Source of the DNA: Enterococcus cecorum DSM 20682 = ATCC 43198
Lineage (GTDB): Bacteria > Bacillota > Bacilli > Lactobacillales > Enterococcaceae
Assembly (NCBI RefSeq): GCF_000407565.1
Contig: NZ_ASWI01000001.1
Span: 1 to 64,000 of the forward strand
DNA: 64,000 nt
Reading direction: 5' to 3'
Shown here one piece after another: positions 36,771-47,612 of the stretch (position 1 is the stretch's first letter; every line of letters begins with the position of its first letter). The notes beneath the pieces were generated by a model. That model made no database searches, was not told the DNA's origin, and was given only the letters and a program-made list of their open reading frames with translations. The translations under genes and the position numbers were made by a program.

Positions 36771-37760
36771 ATGGTATTAACAGCAGAAAAAAGAAAATAT
36801 ATGGAAAAAGTCAGCAATGATGCAGGAGTCATTTCAGCTCTTGCCTTCGACCAACGTGGAGCCTTGAAAAAAATGATGGCAAAACATCAGGCAGAAGAAC
36901 CTACTGTGGAGCAGATGGAAGAACTAAAAACTCTAGTTTCTGAAGAACTAACACAGTTTTCTTCTTCTATTCTTTTAGACCCTGAATTTGGCTTACCAGC
37001 TTCACGCGCCCGCGATGAACAGTGTGGCTTGCTTTTGGCCTATGAAAAAACTGGCTATGACACTAGCTCTACTAGTCGTTTGCCAGATTGCCTAGTAGAG
37101 TGGTCTGTAAAACGATTAAAAGAAGAGGGGGCAGATGCCATTAAGTTTCTACTTTACTATGACGTTGATGGTGACCAATATGTCAATCTTCAAAAACATG
37201 CTTATATCGAACGCTTAGGTTCAGAATGTCAGGCAGAAGGTTTGCCATTCTTCTTGGAAATTTTGAGCTACGATGAAACGATTGAAGACAATGCTAGTGT
37301 AGAGTTTGCTAAAGTTAAACCTAGAAAAGTAAATGAAGCCATGAAAGTCTTTTCTGATGAACGTTTTGGAGTAGATGTTCTCAAGGTAGAAGTACCTGTG
37401 AATATGAATTTTGTAGAAGGGTTTGGAACAGGGGAAGTCGTTTATACAAAAGAAGAAGCAGCCGAATATTTCCATCAACAAGAAGCATCAACTCATTTGC
37501 CATATATTTATCTAAGTGCAGGTGTTTCTGCTAAACTCTTCCAAGATACACTAGTGTTTGCACATGAATCAGGTGCTAAATTTAATGGTGTTCTCTGTGG
37601 TCGTGCAACATGGGCAGGTGTTGTGCCAGTATATATTGAAAAAGGAGAAGAAGCAGCCCGCGAATGGTTACGAACTGTTGGTCGTGAAAATATTGAGGGA
37701 CTTGATGCCGTCTTGTCTCAAACTGCAACATCCTGGGTAGAAAAATTTTATAAAAAATAA
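36771..37760 (+). CDS. lacD: tagatose 1,6-bisphosphate aldolase
   Basis: Class I (Schiff-base) aldolase that splits tagatose-1,6-bisphosphate into two triose phosphates. The start [13 protein letters not shown] at 36771 follows GAGGAGG; the upstream frame extension overlaps lacC and is not used. Length 329 aa agrees with LacD. Active-site Lys is expected in the DVLKVEVPV region near residue 205. It completes the tagatose pathway. Confidence 0.93.
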   Translation: MVLTAEKRKYMEKVSNDAGVISALAFDQRGALKKMMAKHQAEEPTVEQMEELKTLVSEELTQFSSSILLDPEFGLPASRARDEQCGLLLAYEKTGYDTSSTSRLPDCLVEWSVKRLKEEGADAIKFLLYYDVDGDQYVNLQKHAYIERLGSECQAEGLPFFLEILSYDETIEDNASVEFAKVKPRKVNEAMKVFSDERFGVDVLKVEVPVNMNFVEGFGTGEVVYTKEEAAEYFHQQEASTHLPYIYLSAGVSAKLFQDTLVFAHESGAKFNGVLCGRATWAGVVPVYIEKGEEAAREWLRTVGRENIEGLDAVLSQTATSWVEKFYKK

Positions 37761-37782
37761 CCATTTTTCTCAAAAGAAAGGG

Positions 37783-37810
37783 TTTACATTTTCTAAGGAT
37801 ATGCTATAAT
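37783..37810 (+). promoter_or_regulatory. promoter before lacT
   Basis: TTTACA, 16 bases, TATAAT with an extended TGC. An internal start for lacTFEG separate from the lacA promoter. Confidence 0.7.
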
Positions 37811-37835
37811 AATCTTATCAGCAAGAATATAGAGT

Positions 37836-37915
37836 GGATTGTAACTAATTCGATTAGGCAAGACTACAAATGGATTTGGGAGTAGAATGTTCTCGGTTTG
37901 TTTGTAGTCTTTTTT
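37836..37915 (+). promoter_or_regulatory. RAT antiterminator site and conditional terminator
   Basis: A ribonucleic antiterminator target begins at 37836 (GGATTGTAACTAATTCGATT) and runs into AGACTACAAA, which pairs with TTTGTAGTCT (37901-37910) followed by six T. LacT binding to the RAT would prevent this terminator. The arrangement is the BglG/LicT type. Confidence 0.82.
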
Positions 37916-37938
37916 GCTTAAAAATATAGGAGGGTTTT

Positions 37939-38772
37939 ATGTTTAGGATTATACAGTCATTAAATAATAACGCTGCTCTGGTAAAAAATGAACATGGGGA
38001 ACAGGCAGTCGTGATGGGATTAGGTATAACCTTTCAAAAGAAAAAGGGAGATTTGATTGTTAAGGATAAGATAGAGAATATCTTTTCGCTAAAAAATGAT
38101 GAGGCCAAAGAAAGCTTTCTAACATTATTAAAAGATATTCCCTTAGATTTTATTTCGGCAACCTACACAGTTATCAATCATCTAGTAGCAACGTATCATT
38201 ATCCTGTACAAGAATATCTCTATGTGACACTGACAGATCATATCTATTGTGCATATCAGGCGGTTCTAAAGAATACTTATCAAGAAAGTAAGCTGCCCAA
38301 TATTTCATCCGAATATCCATTGGAATATAACATGGCGCGTGAAGCCTTAGCTATATTTCGTGAAAAGTTGCTAAAAGATTTTCCCAATGATGAGATTGGA
38401 AGAATTGCCCTTCACTTAATTAATGCAAAGGGTGAAACCATTCATCCCACAAGTGAAGAACATGACATCAGCAAAAAAATTATAGCAGAGGTTGAACAAA
38501 TCTTAACGGAGAATGGGATTAAACGTTCGAAAGAAAATAGCAATTTTTATGATCGTTTTATGATCCATTTGTCCTATTTTTTGAATTACTTAGATAGATC
38601 TCATCAGTCAAATGAATCTATTGCTAGTTTGGAACAGTATATCAAGCTCCAGAATCCAAGAGCTTACCTGATTGGAAGTCAGATTTTTGAGATGATCACA
38701 ACATTAGTTGATGAACCTGTAAATGACAGTGAAAGGTTCTATATTGTACTACATATTCAACGATTATTGTAA
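37939..38772 (+). CDS. lacT: transcription antiterminator LacT (BglG family)
   Basis: RNA-binding antiterminator of 277 aa. The N-terminal CAT domain (about 1-55; IIQSLNNNAALVKNEHGEQ) recognises the RAT hairpin, and two PTS-regulated PRD domains (about 65-170 and 175-277) carry conserved His such as IALHLINAK and MIHLSYFLNY. HPr and the lactose EIIB would control its activity. It lies right after its own target and in front of lacF. Confidence 0.92.
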   Translation: MFRIIQSLNNNAALVKNEHGEQAVVMGLGITFQKKKGDLIVKDKIENIFSLKNDEAKESFLTLLKDIPLDFISATYTVINHLVATYHYPVQEYLYVTLTDHIYCAYQAVLKNTYQESKLPNISSEYPLEYNMAREALAIFREKLLKDFPNDEIGRIALHLINAKGETIHPTSEEHDISKKIIAEVEQILTENGIKRSKENSNFYDRFMIHLSYFLNYLDRSHQSNESIASLEQYIKLQNPRAYLIGSQIFEMITTLVDEPVNDSERFYIVLHIQRLL

Positions 38773-38803
38773 ATCAATTCAATTTTAAAAGGAGGTTCAT
38801 ATT

Positions 38804-39121
38804 TTGAACAGAGAGGAAATTACGTTATTAGGTTTTGAGATTGTTGCATTCGCTGGTGATGCACGTTCTCGAATGATGGAGGCACTGGCTGCTGCTCAAA
38901 AAGGAGACTATGCAAAAGCAGAAGAACTAGTTGAAGCTGCCAATGCTTGTATTGTTGAAGCTCATCATGCTCAGACTAGCTTGTTGCAAAAAGAAGCGGC
39001 TGGTGAGGATTTAGCCTTTAGTGTGACGCTTATGCATGGTCAAGACCATCTCATGACGACATTATTATTGAAAGACATGATGAGTCATATGATTGAACTG
39101 TACAAACGAGGTGATAAGTAA
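38804..39121 (+). CDS. lacF: PTS lactose-specific EIIA component
   Basis: Trimeric phosphocarrier of 105 aa that passes phosphate from HPr to the EIIB domain of LacE. The phospho-acceptor His78 is in LMHGQDH, followed by His82. TTG start with AAAGGAGG 7 bases upstream. Its stop codon overlaps the lacE start by one base. Confidence 0.94.
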   Translation: MNREEITLLGFEIVAFAGDARSRMMEALAAAQKGDYAKAEELVEAANACIVEAHHAQTSLLQKEAAGEDLAFSVTLMHGQDHLMTTLLLKDMMSHMIELYKRGDK

Positions 39122-40800
39122 TGAATAAATTGATTGAATTCATTGAGAAAGGGAAGCCTTTCTTTGAAAAGATTTCGAGAAATCCATATTTAAGGGCTAT
39201 CCGTGATGGTTTCATCGCAGCAATGCCAGTTATTTTGTTCTCAAGTATCTTCCTATTGGTAGCTTACGTACCTAATATCTTTGGTTTTACTTGGTCTGAT
39301 GAAGTAGTTGCTGCCATCATGAAACCTTACGATTACACAATGGGGATTGTAGCTGTCCTAGTTGCAGGAACGACCGCAAAATCTTTGACAGACGCTTTTA
39401 ACCGTCAATTGCCAAAAACCAATCAAATCAACTTCATTTCAACCATGATTGCCTCAATTTCAGGTTTCCTATTACTGGCTTCTGACGGTATTGAAGGTGG
39501 TTTTGCCAATGGTTACATGGGAACTAAGGGTCTTTTGATAGCCTTTCTAGCAGCCTTCATTACGGTTAATCTCTATAAGGTCTGTGTGAAAAACAATGTC
39601 ACCATTCGTATGCCAGACGAAGTTCCACCGAACGTATCCCAGGCATTTAAAGATGTAATTCCATATGCATTGTCTATCTTCGTTTTGTATGGAATTGATC
39701 TTGCGACGCGTCAATTCCTTGGAACAAACGTTGCTGAGGCTATTCTAAAATTATTTGAGCCATTATTTACAGCAGCAGATGGTTATGTTGGTATTACCAT
39801 TATCTTTGGTGCCTATGCCTTGTTCTGGTTTGTAGGGATTCATGGTCCATCTATTGTTGAGCCAGCAATTGCAGCCATTACTTATGCAAATGTTGAAACC
39901 AACTTCCAACTTTTGCAGGCGGGTCAACACGCTGACAAAATCCTGACTTCAGGTACTCAAATGTTTATCGTGACAATGGGTGGTACAGGTGCTACCTTAG
40001 TTGTACCATTCATGTTTATGTGGTTGACTAAGTCTAAACGAAATAAAGCAATTGGACGTGCTTCAGTTGTTCCAACCTTCTTTGGTGTAAACGAACCAAT
40101 CTTGTTTGGTGCACCACTCGTACTCAACCCAGTATTCTTTGTTCCATTTATTTTAGCTCCAATTGCCAACGTATGGATTTTCAAATTCTTTGTTGATACG
40201 TTAAAAATGAACAGTTTCAGCGTCAACTTACCATGGACAACTCCGGGTCCGTTGGGGATTGTCATGGGAACAAACTTTGCTCCACTCGCCTTTGTATTAG
40301 CTATCTTGTTGGTATTTGTCGATGTACTTATCTATTATCCATTCTTGAAAGTTTACGATGAGCAAATTCTTTCTGAGGAACAATCAGGTAAAGTAGAAAA
40401 TAGCTTGAAAGAGAAAGTGGCAGCTAACTTCAATACTGCCAAAGCAGATGCTATTCTTGAAAAAGCCTCAGTTGATACCGAAATTTCTGAACAAACAAAC
40501 GTACTGGTACTTTGTGCAGGAGGCGGTACAAGTGGATTGCTTGCCAACGCACTAACTAAGGCTGCAAAAGAATATGGTGTTCCAGTCACAGCGACAGCAG
40601 GAAGTTATGGTGCTCACCGTGAGATTTTGCCAGAGTATCAATTAGTCATACTTGCACCTCAAGTAGCATCGAACTATGATGATATAAAACAAGAAACCGA
40701 TGCATTGGGCATTAAACTTGCCAAAACTGAAGGGGCTCAATACATTAAACTCACTCGTGATGGTCAAGGTGCACTTGACTTTGTCAAACAACAGTTTTAA
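39121..40800 (+). CDS. lacE: PTS lactose-specific EIICB component
   Basis: Lactose permease of 559 aa. The IIC domain (about 1-410) has about ten membrane segments with the family motifs [10 protein letters not shown] and [11 protein letters not shown]. After a linker, the IIB domain (about 455-559) has the phospho-Cys in [11 protein letters not shown]. Together with LacF it imports lactose as lactose-6-phosphate. Confidence 0.95.
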   Translation: MNKLIEFIEKGKPFFEKISRNPYLRAIRDGFIAAMPVILFSSIFLLVAYVPNIFGFTWSDEVVAAIMKPYDYTMGIVAVLVAGTTAKSLTDAFNRQLPKTNQINFISTMIASISGFLLLASDGIEGGFANGYMGTKGLLIAFLAAFITVNLYKVCVKNNVTIRMPDEVPPNVSQAFKDVIPYALSIFVLYGIDLATRQFLGTNVAEAILKLFEPLFTAADGYVGITIIFGAYALFWFVGIHGPSIVEPAIAAITYANVETNFQLLQAGQHADKILTSGTQMFIVTMGGTGATLVVPFMFMWLTKSKRNKAIGRASVVPTFFGVNEPILFGAPLVLNPVFFVPFILAPIANVWIFKFFVDTLKMNSFSVNLPWTTPGPLGIVMGTNFAPLAFVLAILLVFVDVLIYYPFLKVYDEQILSEEQSGKVENSLKEKVAANFNTAKADAILEKASVDTEISEQTNVLVLCAGGGTSGLLANALTKAAKEYGVPVTATAGSYGAHREILPEYQLVILAPQVASNYDDIKQETDALGIKLAKTEGAQYIKLTRDGQGALDFVKQQF

Positions 40801-42279
<1,479 letters not shown>

Positions 42280-42286
42280 AAATAAT

Positions 42287-42323
42287 ACAAGGATGCCTAG
42301 CTCATGTTAGCATCCTTGTTTTC
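42287..42323 (+). terminator. lac operon terminator
   Basis: ACAAGGATGC/GCATCCTTGT perfect 10-bp stem, then TTTTC. Confidence 0.85.
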
Positions 42324-42343
42324 ATATAAGAGAGGCAGTTTTT

Positions 42344-42376
42344 ATGCTCGAATTAAAAAATGAGAACTTAACGTAA
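42344..42376 (+). pseudogene. truncated start of a lacX/galM-like gene
   Basis: Only ten codons, MLELKNENLT, then a stop. This closely resembles the N-terminus of LacX/aldose-1-epimerase proteins (IELKNEYLTV), which follow lacG in other lac operons. A weak site (AGAGAGG) precedes it. The sequence changes character after about 42373, so this is probably the right break point of the acquired lac block. Confidence 0.4.
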
Positions 42377-42467
42377 GCGTTGGATAGCTTAGCAGTCTTT
42401 TTCCCTCCTTTAATTTAAGATAGTCAGCACTTTACAACTTTTTCTTAAATTTTAACAAAAAAAAAGC

Positions 42468-42532
42468 GGAAATACCACGCTTCTTCTAGTGAGATTAAAT
42501 TGCAGTAAAATCAATAGAAAGAAGGTATTTCC
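42468..42532 (+). other. hairpin over the transposase start
   Basis: GGAAATACC (42468-42476) pairs with GGTATTTCC (42524-42532), and TTCTTCTA with TAGAAAGAA inside. The 3' arm contains the ribosome-binding region. In several IS elements such structures block translation from outside transcripts. Confidence 0.55.
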
Positions 42533-42534
42533 AC

Positions 42535-43836
42535 ATGACTCAATCATATCAGACTACAAAGCTAATTTCCATTACATCGATTATTTTTAAAATTTTTACA
42601 GGTACTCTATCCACGCCTACATTAATGAACTTCTCTGGTTTGGTATTAGCTACGATTTGTATAACTGGTATTGCTTCTGTTCGCTCCTTTTACAATTGGT
42701 TTTTGCGACTGTACTACGGAAAATCCTTGAATACTTACTATCATACACTGTCAGTCATTGGAGAAAAGCTCGGTATTCTTGAATTAAAAGTCCTTCAATC
42801 TCTATTAGAAATAGATCGCTTTCAAGAGCTTTCCAGTCAATATCCTGTACTATTCCTAATCGATGATACGCTTCAGCCTAAGTATGGCAAAAAATTTGCA
42901 CATGTTAAAGTACTTCACGACCACGCCTTACATACAGGGAAAGCTTATGTGAATGCACACGATTTTGTCACTTTAGGGATTGCTTTTCCCATTCAGAGTG
43001 GAAAACAAGTGGAATACATCATGTTTCCTTTTTCCATGCGAATGTACATTCCTGGTGGTAAATCTAAGTTAAAATTGGCTGAAGAGATGGCTACCGCTGC
43101 ACTAATGACATTTAAACCAAGCCAACACATCATTGTAGAATGTGATAGCTGGTATCCCAAAAAAGAGCTTTTAGATTTTGTCAAACTTCATCAGAACGTT
43201 GATTTTATCGCTAATATTCGAAAAGATACCGCGCTATTTGAGTTGCCAGAAAAGACTGGTAAACGCGGGCGTCCACGTAAGTACGGAAAGAAATTCAGTT
43301 GTACAGATATAGCTTTTTCAGATAGTGATGGCACTTATGAGGTTGGCATGACGTATTGCCTAACCCATCTATTTTCTATGCCGGTTTATGTCGTTCGAAC
43401 AAAGAAATCTGACCAAGAGGGTGGAAGATTATTCATTTCCACGATAGATCCTGAAAAATTACCAGCCATTAAACCTGAAACTCAAGGACTGTGGTGCATT
43501 TTAGAATACTATGAACAGCGTTGGAAGATTGAGACTTACTTTTATGAAATCAAAACATTTTGGTCTTTTGGAAGCTATCAAGTTCGCTCCTATGAAGAAA
43601 TTGAAAGAATGAATTTTTTGATCAATTTCACCTATGGATTAATTAAAATATTACCATTGATAGATAGCCGCTTTTCTGCATTGATGTCACAAGGGACAAG
43701 TGCACGCAAAAATGCCTTAAGCCGCGTCATTCTTGAAGAACAAATTTTCCATACTTTGGGGGCAGAGTCCCAAAACGCCAAAAATAAACGCCCAAATATC
43801 AGGGTCTTATTTCGCATGCCCTTAAAAAACGGATAG
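42535..43836 (+). CDS. IS4-superfamily DDE transposase
   Basis: Transposase of 433 aa. The first catalytic Asp is likely in VLFLIDDTLQPKYG, the second in VECDSWYPKKE, and the Glu in EYYEQRWKIETYFYEIK, the YREK-like signature of IS4-type enzymes. The frame is intact. The N-terminal 80 residues are hydrophobic and helical. Exact IS family (IS4, IS701 or related) is not resolved by eye. Confidence 0.88.
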   Translation: MTQSYQTTKLISITSIIFKIFTGTLSTPTLMNFSGLVLATICITGIASVRSFYNWFLRLYYGKSLNTYYHTLSVIGEKLGILELKVLQSLLEIDRFQELSSQYPVLFLIDDTLQPKYGKKFAHVKVLHDHALHTGKAYVNAHDFVTLGIAFPIQSGKQVEYIMFPFSMRMYIPGGKSKLKLAEEMATAALMTFKPSQHIIVECDSWYPKKELLDFVKLHQNVDFIANIRKDTALFELPEKTGKRGRPRKYGKKFSCTDIAFSDSDGTYEVGMTYCLTHLFSMPVYVVRTKKSDQEGGRLFISTIDPEKLPAIKPETQGLWCILEYYEQRWKIETYFYEIKTFWSFGSYQVRSYEEIERMNFLINFTYGLIKILPLIDSRFSALMSQGTSARKNALSRVILEEQIFHTLGAESQNAKNKRPNIRVLFRMPLKNG

Positions 43837-43863
43837 AAAACTATTTTTTGTAAAGTGCTGACA

Positions 43864-44067
43864 GATGATTATATTAATGTACCCCGAGGAAGAGTTATTT
43901 TTGATGAACGAAACAATCAAAGTATTATCTATATAGATGAGTGCTATCTTTCAGATGAGAAAGTTTTGAAAAAAATTATCAAATTATTTCAAGTGAAAAA
44001 TTATGTAATAAAAACAGACATTCATTATCAGTGTCCAAATTGTTTGGGAAATATATGGGACGATTGA
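43864..44067 (+). pseudogene. 3' fragment of an unknown small protein gene
   Basis: Encodes 67 residues beginning DDYINVPRGRVIFDERN and ending CPNCLGNIWDD, with no start codon of its own; the only upstream start lies in the end of the insertion sequence. The pattern PRGRV, then IIYIDECYL, then a C-terminal HYQCPNC resembles a small protein that I associate loosely with toxin-immunity neighbourhoods, but I cannot name a family. It is probably non-functional. Confidence 0.5.
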
Positions 44068-44290
44068 TAACTGATTTAATGACCATTGGTAGTGACGCCA
44101 TATTAGGACTCAATAAATGTATGGGTGAATTAATCAAATTGATAGAAGTACCCTAATGTAGTAGAAATAAGAAATGAGAATAACGAATTATGCATTTTGG
44201 CAAGATTCGTTTATTACTCCTGAATACAGAGATAATAGATGGTATTAAGTTAATTCAGAATTAAATGGTTATTGGTTGCATAATATAAAA
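44068..44290 (+). other. decayed coding debris
   Basis: Two very short frames without clear ribosome sites (44079-44156, MTIGSDAILGLNKCMGELIK and five more; 44174-44248, MRITNYAFWQDSFITPEYRD and four more) look like pieces of broken genes. I do not recognise either. Confidence 0.35.
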
Positions 44291-44332
44291 AGAGCCTAGA
44301 CTCCTTATAAATAAAGGATTCTAGACTCTTTT
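44288..44332. terminator. bidirectional terminator after guaA
   Basis: Long stem AAAAGAGCCTAGACTCCTT with AAGGATTCTAGACTCTTTT (one mismatch region), A/T-rich flanks on both sides. Confidence 0.85.
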
Positions 44333-44335
44333 CTC

Positions 44336-45907
44336 TTATTCCCACTCAACAGTTGCAGGTGGCTTAGAAGTGATATCATACACGATGCGGTTGACATGAG
44401 CGACTTCATTAACGATTCGTACAGAGATTTTTTGTAAAACATCCCATGGAATACGGGCAAAGTCAGCAGTCATGCCATCAATTGAAGTCACCGCGCGAAT
44501 CCCCACCGTGTAATCGTAAGTACGACCATCACCCATGACACCGACTGAACGAATGCCTGGTAGAACAGTGAAGTATTGCCAAATATCACGGTCAAGACCA
44601 GCTGCAGCAATTTCTTCACGTAAGATAGCATCAGATTCGCGGACGATTTCTAATTTTTCTTCTGTGATTTCGCCAAGGACACGGATTCCTAGACCTGGGC
44701 CTGGGAATGGTTGACGCCAAACGATACTATCTGGCATACCAAGCTGTGTACCTAATGCGCGCACTTCATCTTTGAATAAAGTGTTTAATGGTTCGATTAA
44801 TTCAAATTGCATATCTTCAGGTAGTCCACCTACATTGTGGTGTGACTTGATTGTTTGGGCAGTTTCGGTTCCTGATTCGATGACGTCGGTATAAAGTGTG
44901 CCTTGTGCTAAGAAAGAAATGCCTTGTTCACCAGCAAGTTTTGCGGCTTCATCATCAAACACATACACAAATTCATTCCCGATAATTTTACGTTTTTGCT
45001 CAGGATCACTCACGCCAGCTAATTTATCTAAGAAGCGCTTTTTGGCATCTACTTTAATGATGTTCAAGCCAAATTTGCCACCAAGACTTTCCATGACTTG
45101 GTCCGCTTCGTTTTTACGTAATAGGCCATGATCAACAAAGATACAGGTTAACTGATCGCCAATTGCTTTTTGTAGTAACACCCCAACGACACTTGAGTCC
45201 ACACCACCAGATAAACCTAGTAGGACTTTTTTATCGCCGACTTGTTTTCTAATATTGGCAATTTGCATATCAATGAAGTTTTCCATGCTCCAATCGCCTT
45301 TACATCCACAGATTTCTAAAGCAAAATGTTTTAGTAAATCATTACCGTATTCTGAGTGACGAACTTCTGGGTGGAATTGTACCCCATACATTTTACGTTG
45401 TGCATTTTGGATAGAAGCAATTGGACAGTCTTTACTTGTAGCGACGACTTCAAATCCTTCAGGTGCTTGGGTCACTAAATCCCCATGACTCATCCAGACA
45501 ACTTGTTTTTCTGGTGTGCTAGCAAATAGTTGTGCTTCTTTTGTAGTGACTTCTAATTCAGCTTTTCCGTACTCTTTGTTTACAGCAGGCTCAACTTTAC
45601 CACCTAATTTATGTGTGATTAGCTGCATCCCGTAGCAAATCCCTAAGACTGGAATTCCTAAGTTGAAAATCTCTTCATCAATACCAAAAGCAGAGTCATC
45701 GTACACACTGTTTGGTCCACCTGAAAGAATAATACCTTTAGGATTGATGGCCTTGACTTCTTCAGCAGTGATTTTGTGGCTTAGCAATTCAGAAAAGACG
45801 CCAAATTCACGAATACGACGTGTAATTAATTGATTGTACTGGCTACCATAGTCTAGTACAATAATTTTTTCAATGTTTGGCAAATTGTCAACATTCTTCA
45901 AAATCAT
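44336..45907 (-). CDS. guaA: GMP synthase (glutamine-hydrolysing)
   Basis: Converts XMP to GMP with glutamine as nitrogen donor. The 523-aa protein has the N-terminal glutamine amidotransferase (Cys in GICYGMQL, His in QFHPEVRHS) and the ATP-pyrophosphatase domain ([12 protein letters not shown]), followed by the dimerisation part ending KPPATVEWE. Start preceded by AAGGGGTAT; the leader does not show a purine riboswitch. Single-gene unit. Confidence 0.97.
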   Translation of the reverse strand: MILKNVDNLPNIEKIIVLDYGSQYNQLITRRIREFGVFSELLSHKITAEEVKAINPKGIILSGGPNSVYDDSAFGIDEEIFNLGIPVLGICYGMQLITHKLGGKVEPAVNKEYGKAELEVTTKEAQLFASTPEKQVVWMSHGDLVTQAPEGFEVVATSKDCPIASIQNAQRKMYGVQFHPEVRHSEYGNDLLKHFALEICGCKGDWSMENFIDMQIANIRKQVGDKKVLLGLSGGVDSSVVGVLLQKAIGDQLTCIFVDHGLLRKNEADQVMESLGGKFGLNIIKVDAKKRFLDKLAGVSDPEQKRKIIGNEFVYVFDDEAAKLAGEQGISFLAQGTLYTDVIESGTETAQTIKSHHNVGGLPEDMQFELIEPLNTLFKDEVRALGTQLGMPDSIVWRQPFPGPGLGIRVLGEITEEKLEIVRESDAILREEIAAAGLDRDIWQYFTVLPGIRSVGVMGDGRTYDYTVGIRAVTSIDGMTADFARIPWDVLQKISVRIVNEVAHVNRIVYDITSKPPATVEWE

Positions 45908-46067
45908 ATACCCCTTATTCTATTGATTTAATATCCGGCCTTTTTGTTCAAAAGCTTTCTATTAAGTACTAATATTAATCGCTTTGACTAGATTTTACAA
46001 GTATTTCTGAAAATTTCCTAGAATTCTCATCAAAAATTTACTTCAAATAGTAAGAAATGTCGGTCTG

Positions 46068-46991
46068 CTAGTATTTCTTCAAGTAGAGTTGGTCAATTTC
46101 GTGATTATCGGTTTTGTGCAAAATAATATCGGCACGGTTTTTGGTTGGTAAAATATATTCTTTGAGGTTCTTTAAATTGACCGTTTCCCAAATATGCTGG
46201 GCGGTATCCAAAGCTTCCTTACGATCACCGATGGCAAACTTATAGTAATAGTTATTTGGTTTTTGGAAGGCAGAATCAAGTAACGACTCAAAACGTTCAA
46301 GATACCATTTTTCGATTAATTTTGGATGCGCATCTACATAAATGGAGAAATCAAAGAAATCGCTCACATAAATTTGTTGATTCGCCGGTAATTGCAAGGT
46401 GTTAATTCCTTCAACAATTAGGATATCTGGTTGGTGAATGGTTTGATATTCATTTTCCAATACATCGTAAACTTCATGAGAATAAGTTGGAATTTTGATG
46501 TTTTTTTCACCGGATTTTACGCGATTTAAAAAGTCAAGTAAACGGACCATATCATAGCTTTCAGGGAAGCCTTTACGATTGAGAATCCCTTTTTCGATTA
46601 AGACTTTATTTGGGTGTAAGAAACCGTCAGTCGTAATCAATTGGACGCTTTTTCTTGGAAATAGTTTGCTTAATAAATGCTGAAGCAATCTTGCGGTGGT
46701 GCTTTTACCGACAGCCACACTTCCGGCAATCCCAATAATAAAAGGTGGCGTTTTCACATAGCGGTGTAAAAATAAGCCCTTGGTTAATGTGATGGACTCA
46801 GCAGCTTGCATATATAATTGAATTAAATGACAAAGTGGAATATAGACGTCTTCTACATCCTGCATTGAAATTCGATCGTTTAAACTTTTGATATTATCTA
46901 ATTCGCTTTGGGTCAAGGACATTTTGCCATTAGTATAAAATCCTTGCCATTGTTCACGAGGAACTTGATAATAGTTGGATAAATTTTCCAT
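46068..46991 (-). CDS. coaA: pantothenate kinase, type I
   Basis: First step of coenzyme A synthesis. 307 aa from the ATG at 46991, which follows GAGGGTG; an earlier ATG six codons upstream has no site. The Walker A motif is GIAGSVAVGKSTTARLL near residue 90. The later SDFFDFSIYVDA and LERFESLLDSAF match the P-loop kinase CoaA family. Confidence 0.94.
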   Translation of the reverse strand: MENLSNYYQVPREQWQGFYTNGKMSLTQSELDNIKSLNDRISMQDVEDVYIPLCHLIQLYMQAAESITLTKGLFLHRYVKTPPFIIGIAGSVAVGKSTTARLLQHLLSKLFPRKSVQLITTDGFLHPNKVLIEKGILNRKGFPESYDMVRLLDFLNRVKSGEKNIKIPTYSHEVYDVLENEYQTIHQPDILIVEGINTLQLPANQQIYVSDFFDFSIYVDAHPKLIEKWYLERFESLLDSAFQKPNNYYYKFAIGDRKEALDTAQHIWETVNLKNLKEYILPTKNRADIILHKTDNHEIDQLYLKKY

Positions 46992-47153
46992 TGAACACCC
47001 TCGATTCAAATAAGATTACAGACTTCAGTTTACCATAAAATAAGCCAAGATGATATGAAAATTACTTACCAATATATGAAAGAAAATAACTTTACATGGT
47101 CTTTTGAAAATTTTGTATTTTACACAAAAGTCTAGTATGATAAAAGAGAAAAA

Positions 47154-47281
47154 GGTTGTGAAGCAACTTGCCCAGACATGAAGAAATTCGTGTGCTTACC
47201 TTCCGCAGAGAAAATCGGATGAAAGGAGATTTTCTCAAGCGGGAGGGCGAATTTCACAATGTCTAGCTGCCGAACACCGTC
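47154..47281 (+). repeat. palindromic repeat module, type I, copy 1
   Basis: 128 bp starting GGTTGTGA and ending CGAACACCGTC. It folds on itself: GACAT with ATGTC, AAATTCG with CGAATTT, CCTTCCGC with GCGGGAGG, and GAGAAAATC with GATTTTCTC around an 11-base loop. The interior is unrelated to the type II module although the ends are the same. Confidence 0.88.
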
Positions 47282-47288
47282 AAAAAAA

Positions 47289-47417
47289 GGTTGTGAGAAG
47301 GGTCGGTCAGCTACAAGCAGCTAAGGTTGTCTGGAATGCCAGGAAAATCCGCTATATTTCAAGATTTTCCTAGGCAGGCCAGCTTAGATGTGATGTAGCT
47401 ACCCTTCGAACACCGTC
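47289..47417 (+). repeat. palindromic repeat module, type II, copy B
   Basis: 129 bp, about 85 percent identical by eye to the copy at 26411. Paired positions differ together: CTGG/CCAG here against CCGG/CCGG there, and GCC/GGC here against GTC/GAC there. The outer pairing GAAGGGT + AGCTAC with GTAGCTACCCTTC is unchanged. Confidence 0.88.
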
Positions 47418-47422
47418 AAAAA

Positions 47423-47550
47423 GGTTGTGAGGTAGCTTGCCCAGACATGAAGAAATTCGTGTGCTTACCTACCACTGCGAAAATCGGATGAAAGGAGATT
47501 TTTGCAAGTGGGAGGGCGAATTTCACAATGTCTAGCTGCCGAACACCGTC
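47423..47550 (+). repeat. palindromic repeat module, type I, copy 2
   Basis: 128 bp, close to copy 1. The inner stem differs by compensating changes (CCAC with GTGG instead of CCGC with GCGG; GCGAAAATC with GATTTTTGC instead of GAGAAAATC with GATTTTCTC). The outer part starts GGTAGCT, which pairs with AGCTGCC. Confidence 0.88.
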
Positions 47551-47557
47551 AATAAAA

Positions 47558-47590
47558 GGTTGTGAGGTAGCTTGCCCAGACATGGAGAAA
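47558..47590 (+). repeat. truncated type I module
   Basis: The first about 33 bases of a type I module, then unique sequence leading into the ribosome site of the methyltransferase gene at 47613. Confidence 0.7.
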
Positions 47591-47612
47591 TCAAACAGAT
47601 AGGAATAGATGA

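Larger units (their letters stand above)
42423..43862 (+). mobile_element. insertion sequence with IS4-type DDE transposase
   Basis: Inverted ends GTCAGCACTTTACAA (42423-42437) and its complement (43848-43862) bound an element of 1440 bp with one transposase gene. AGAT occurs on both outer sides (42418-42421 and 43863-43866), a possible target duplication shifted by one base. It lies just right of the lac cluster. Confidence 0.85.

Noticed and set aside
45908-46067. Purine riboswitch before guaA
   Set aside because: The leader lacks the conserved core and paired loops of the purine aptamer; only an AT-rich leader and ribosome site are seen.
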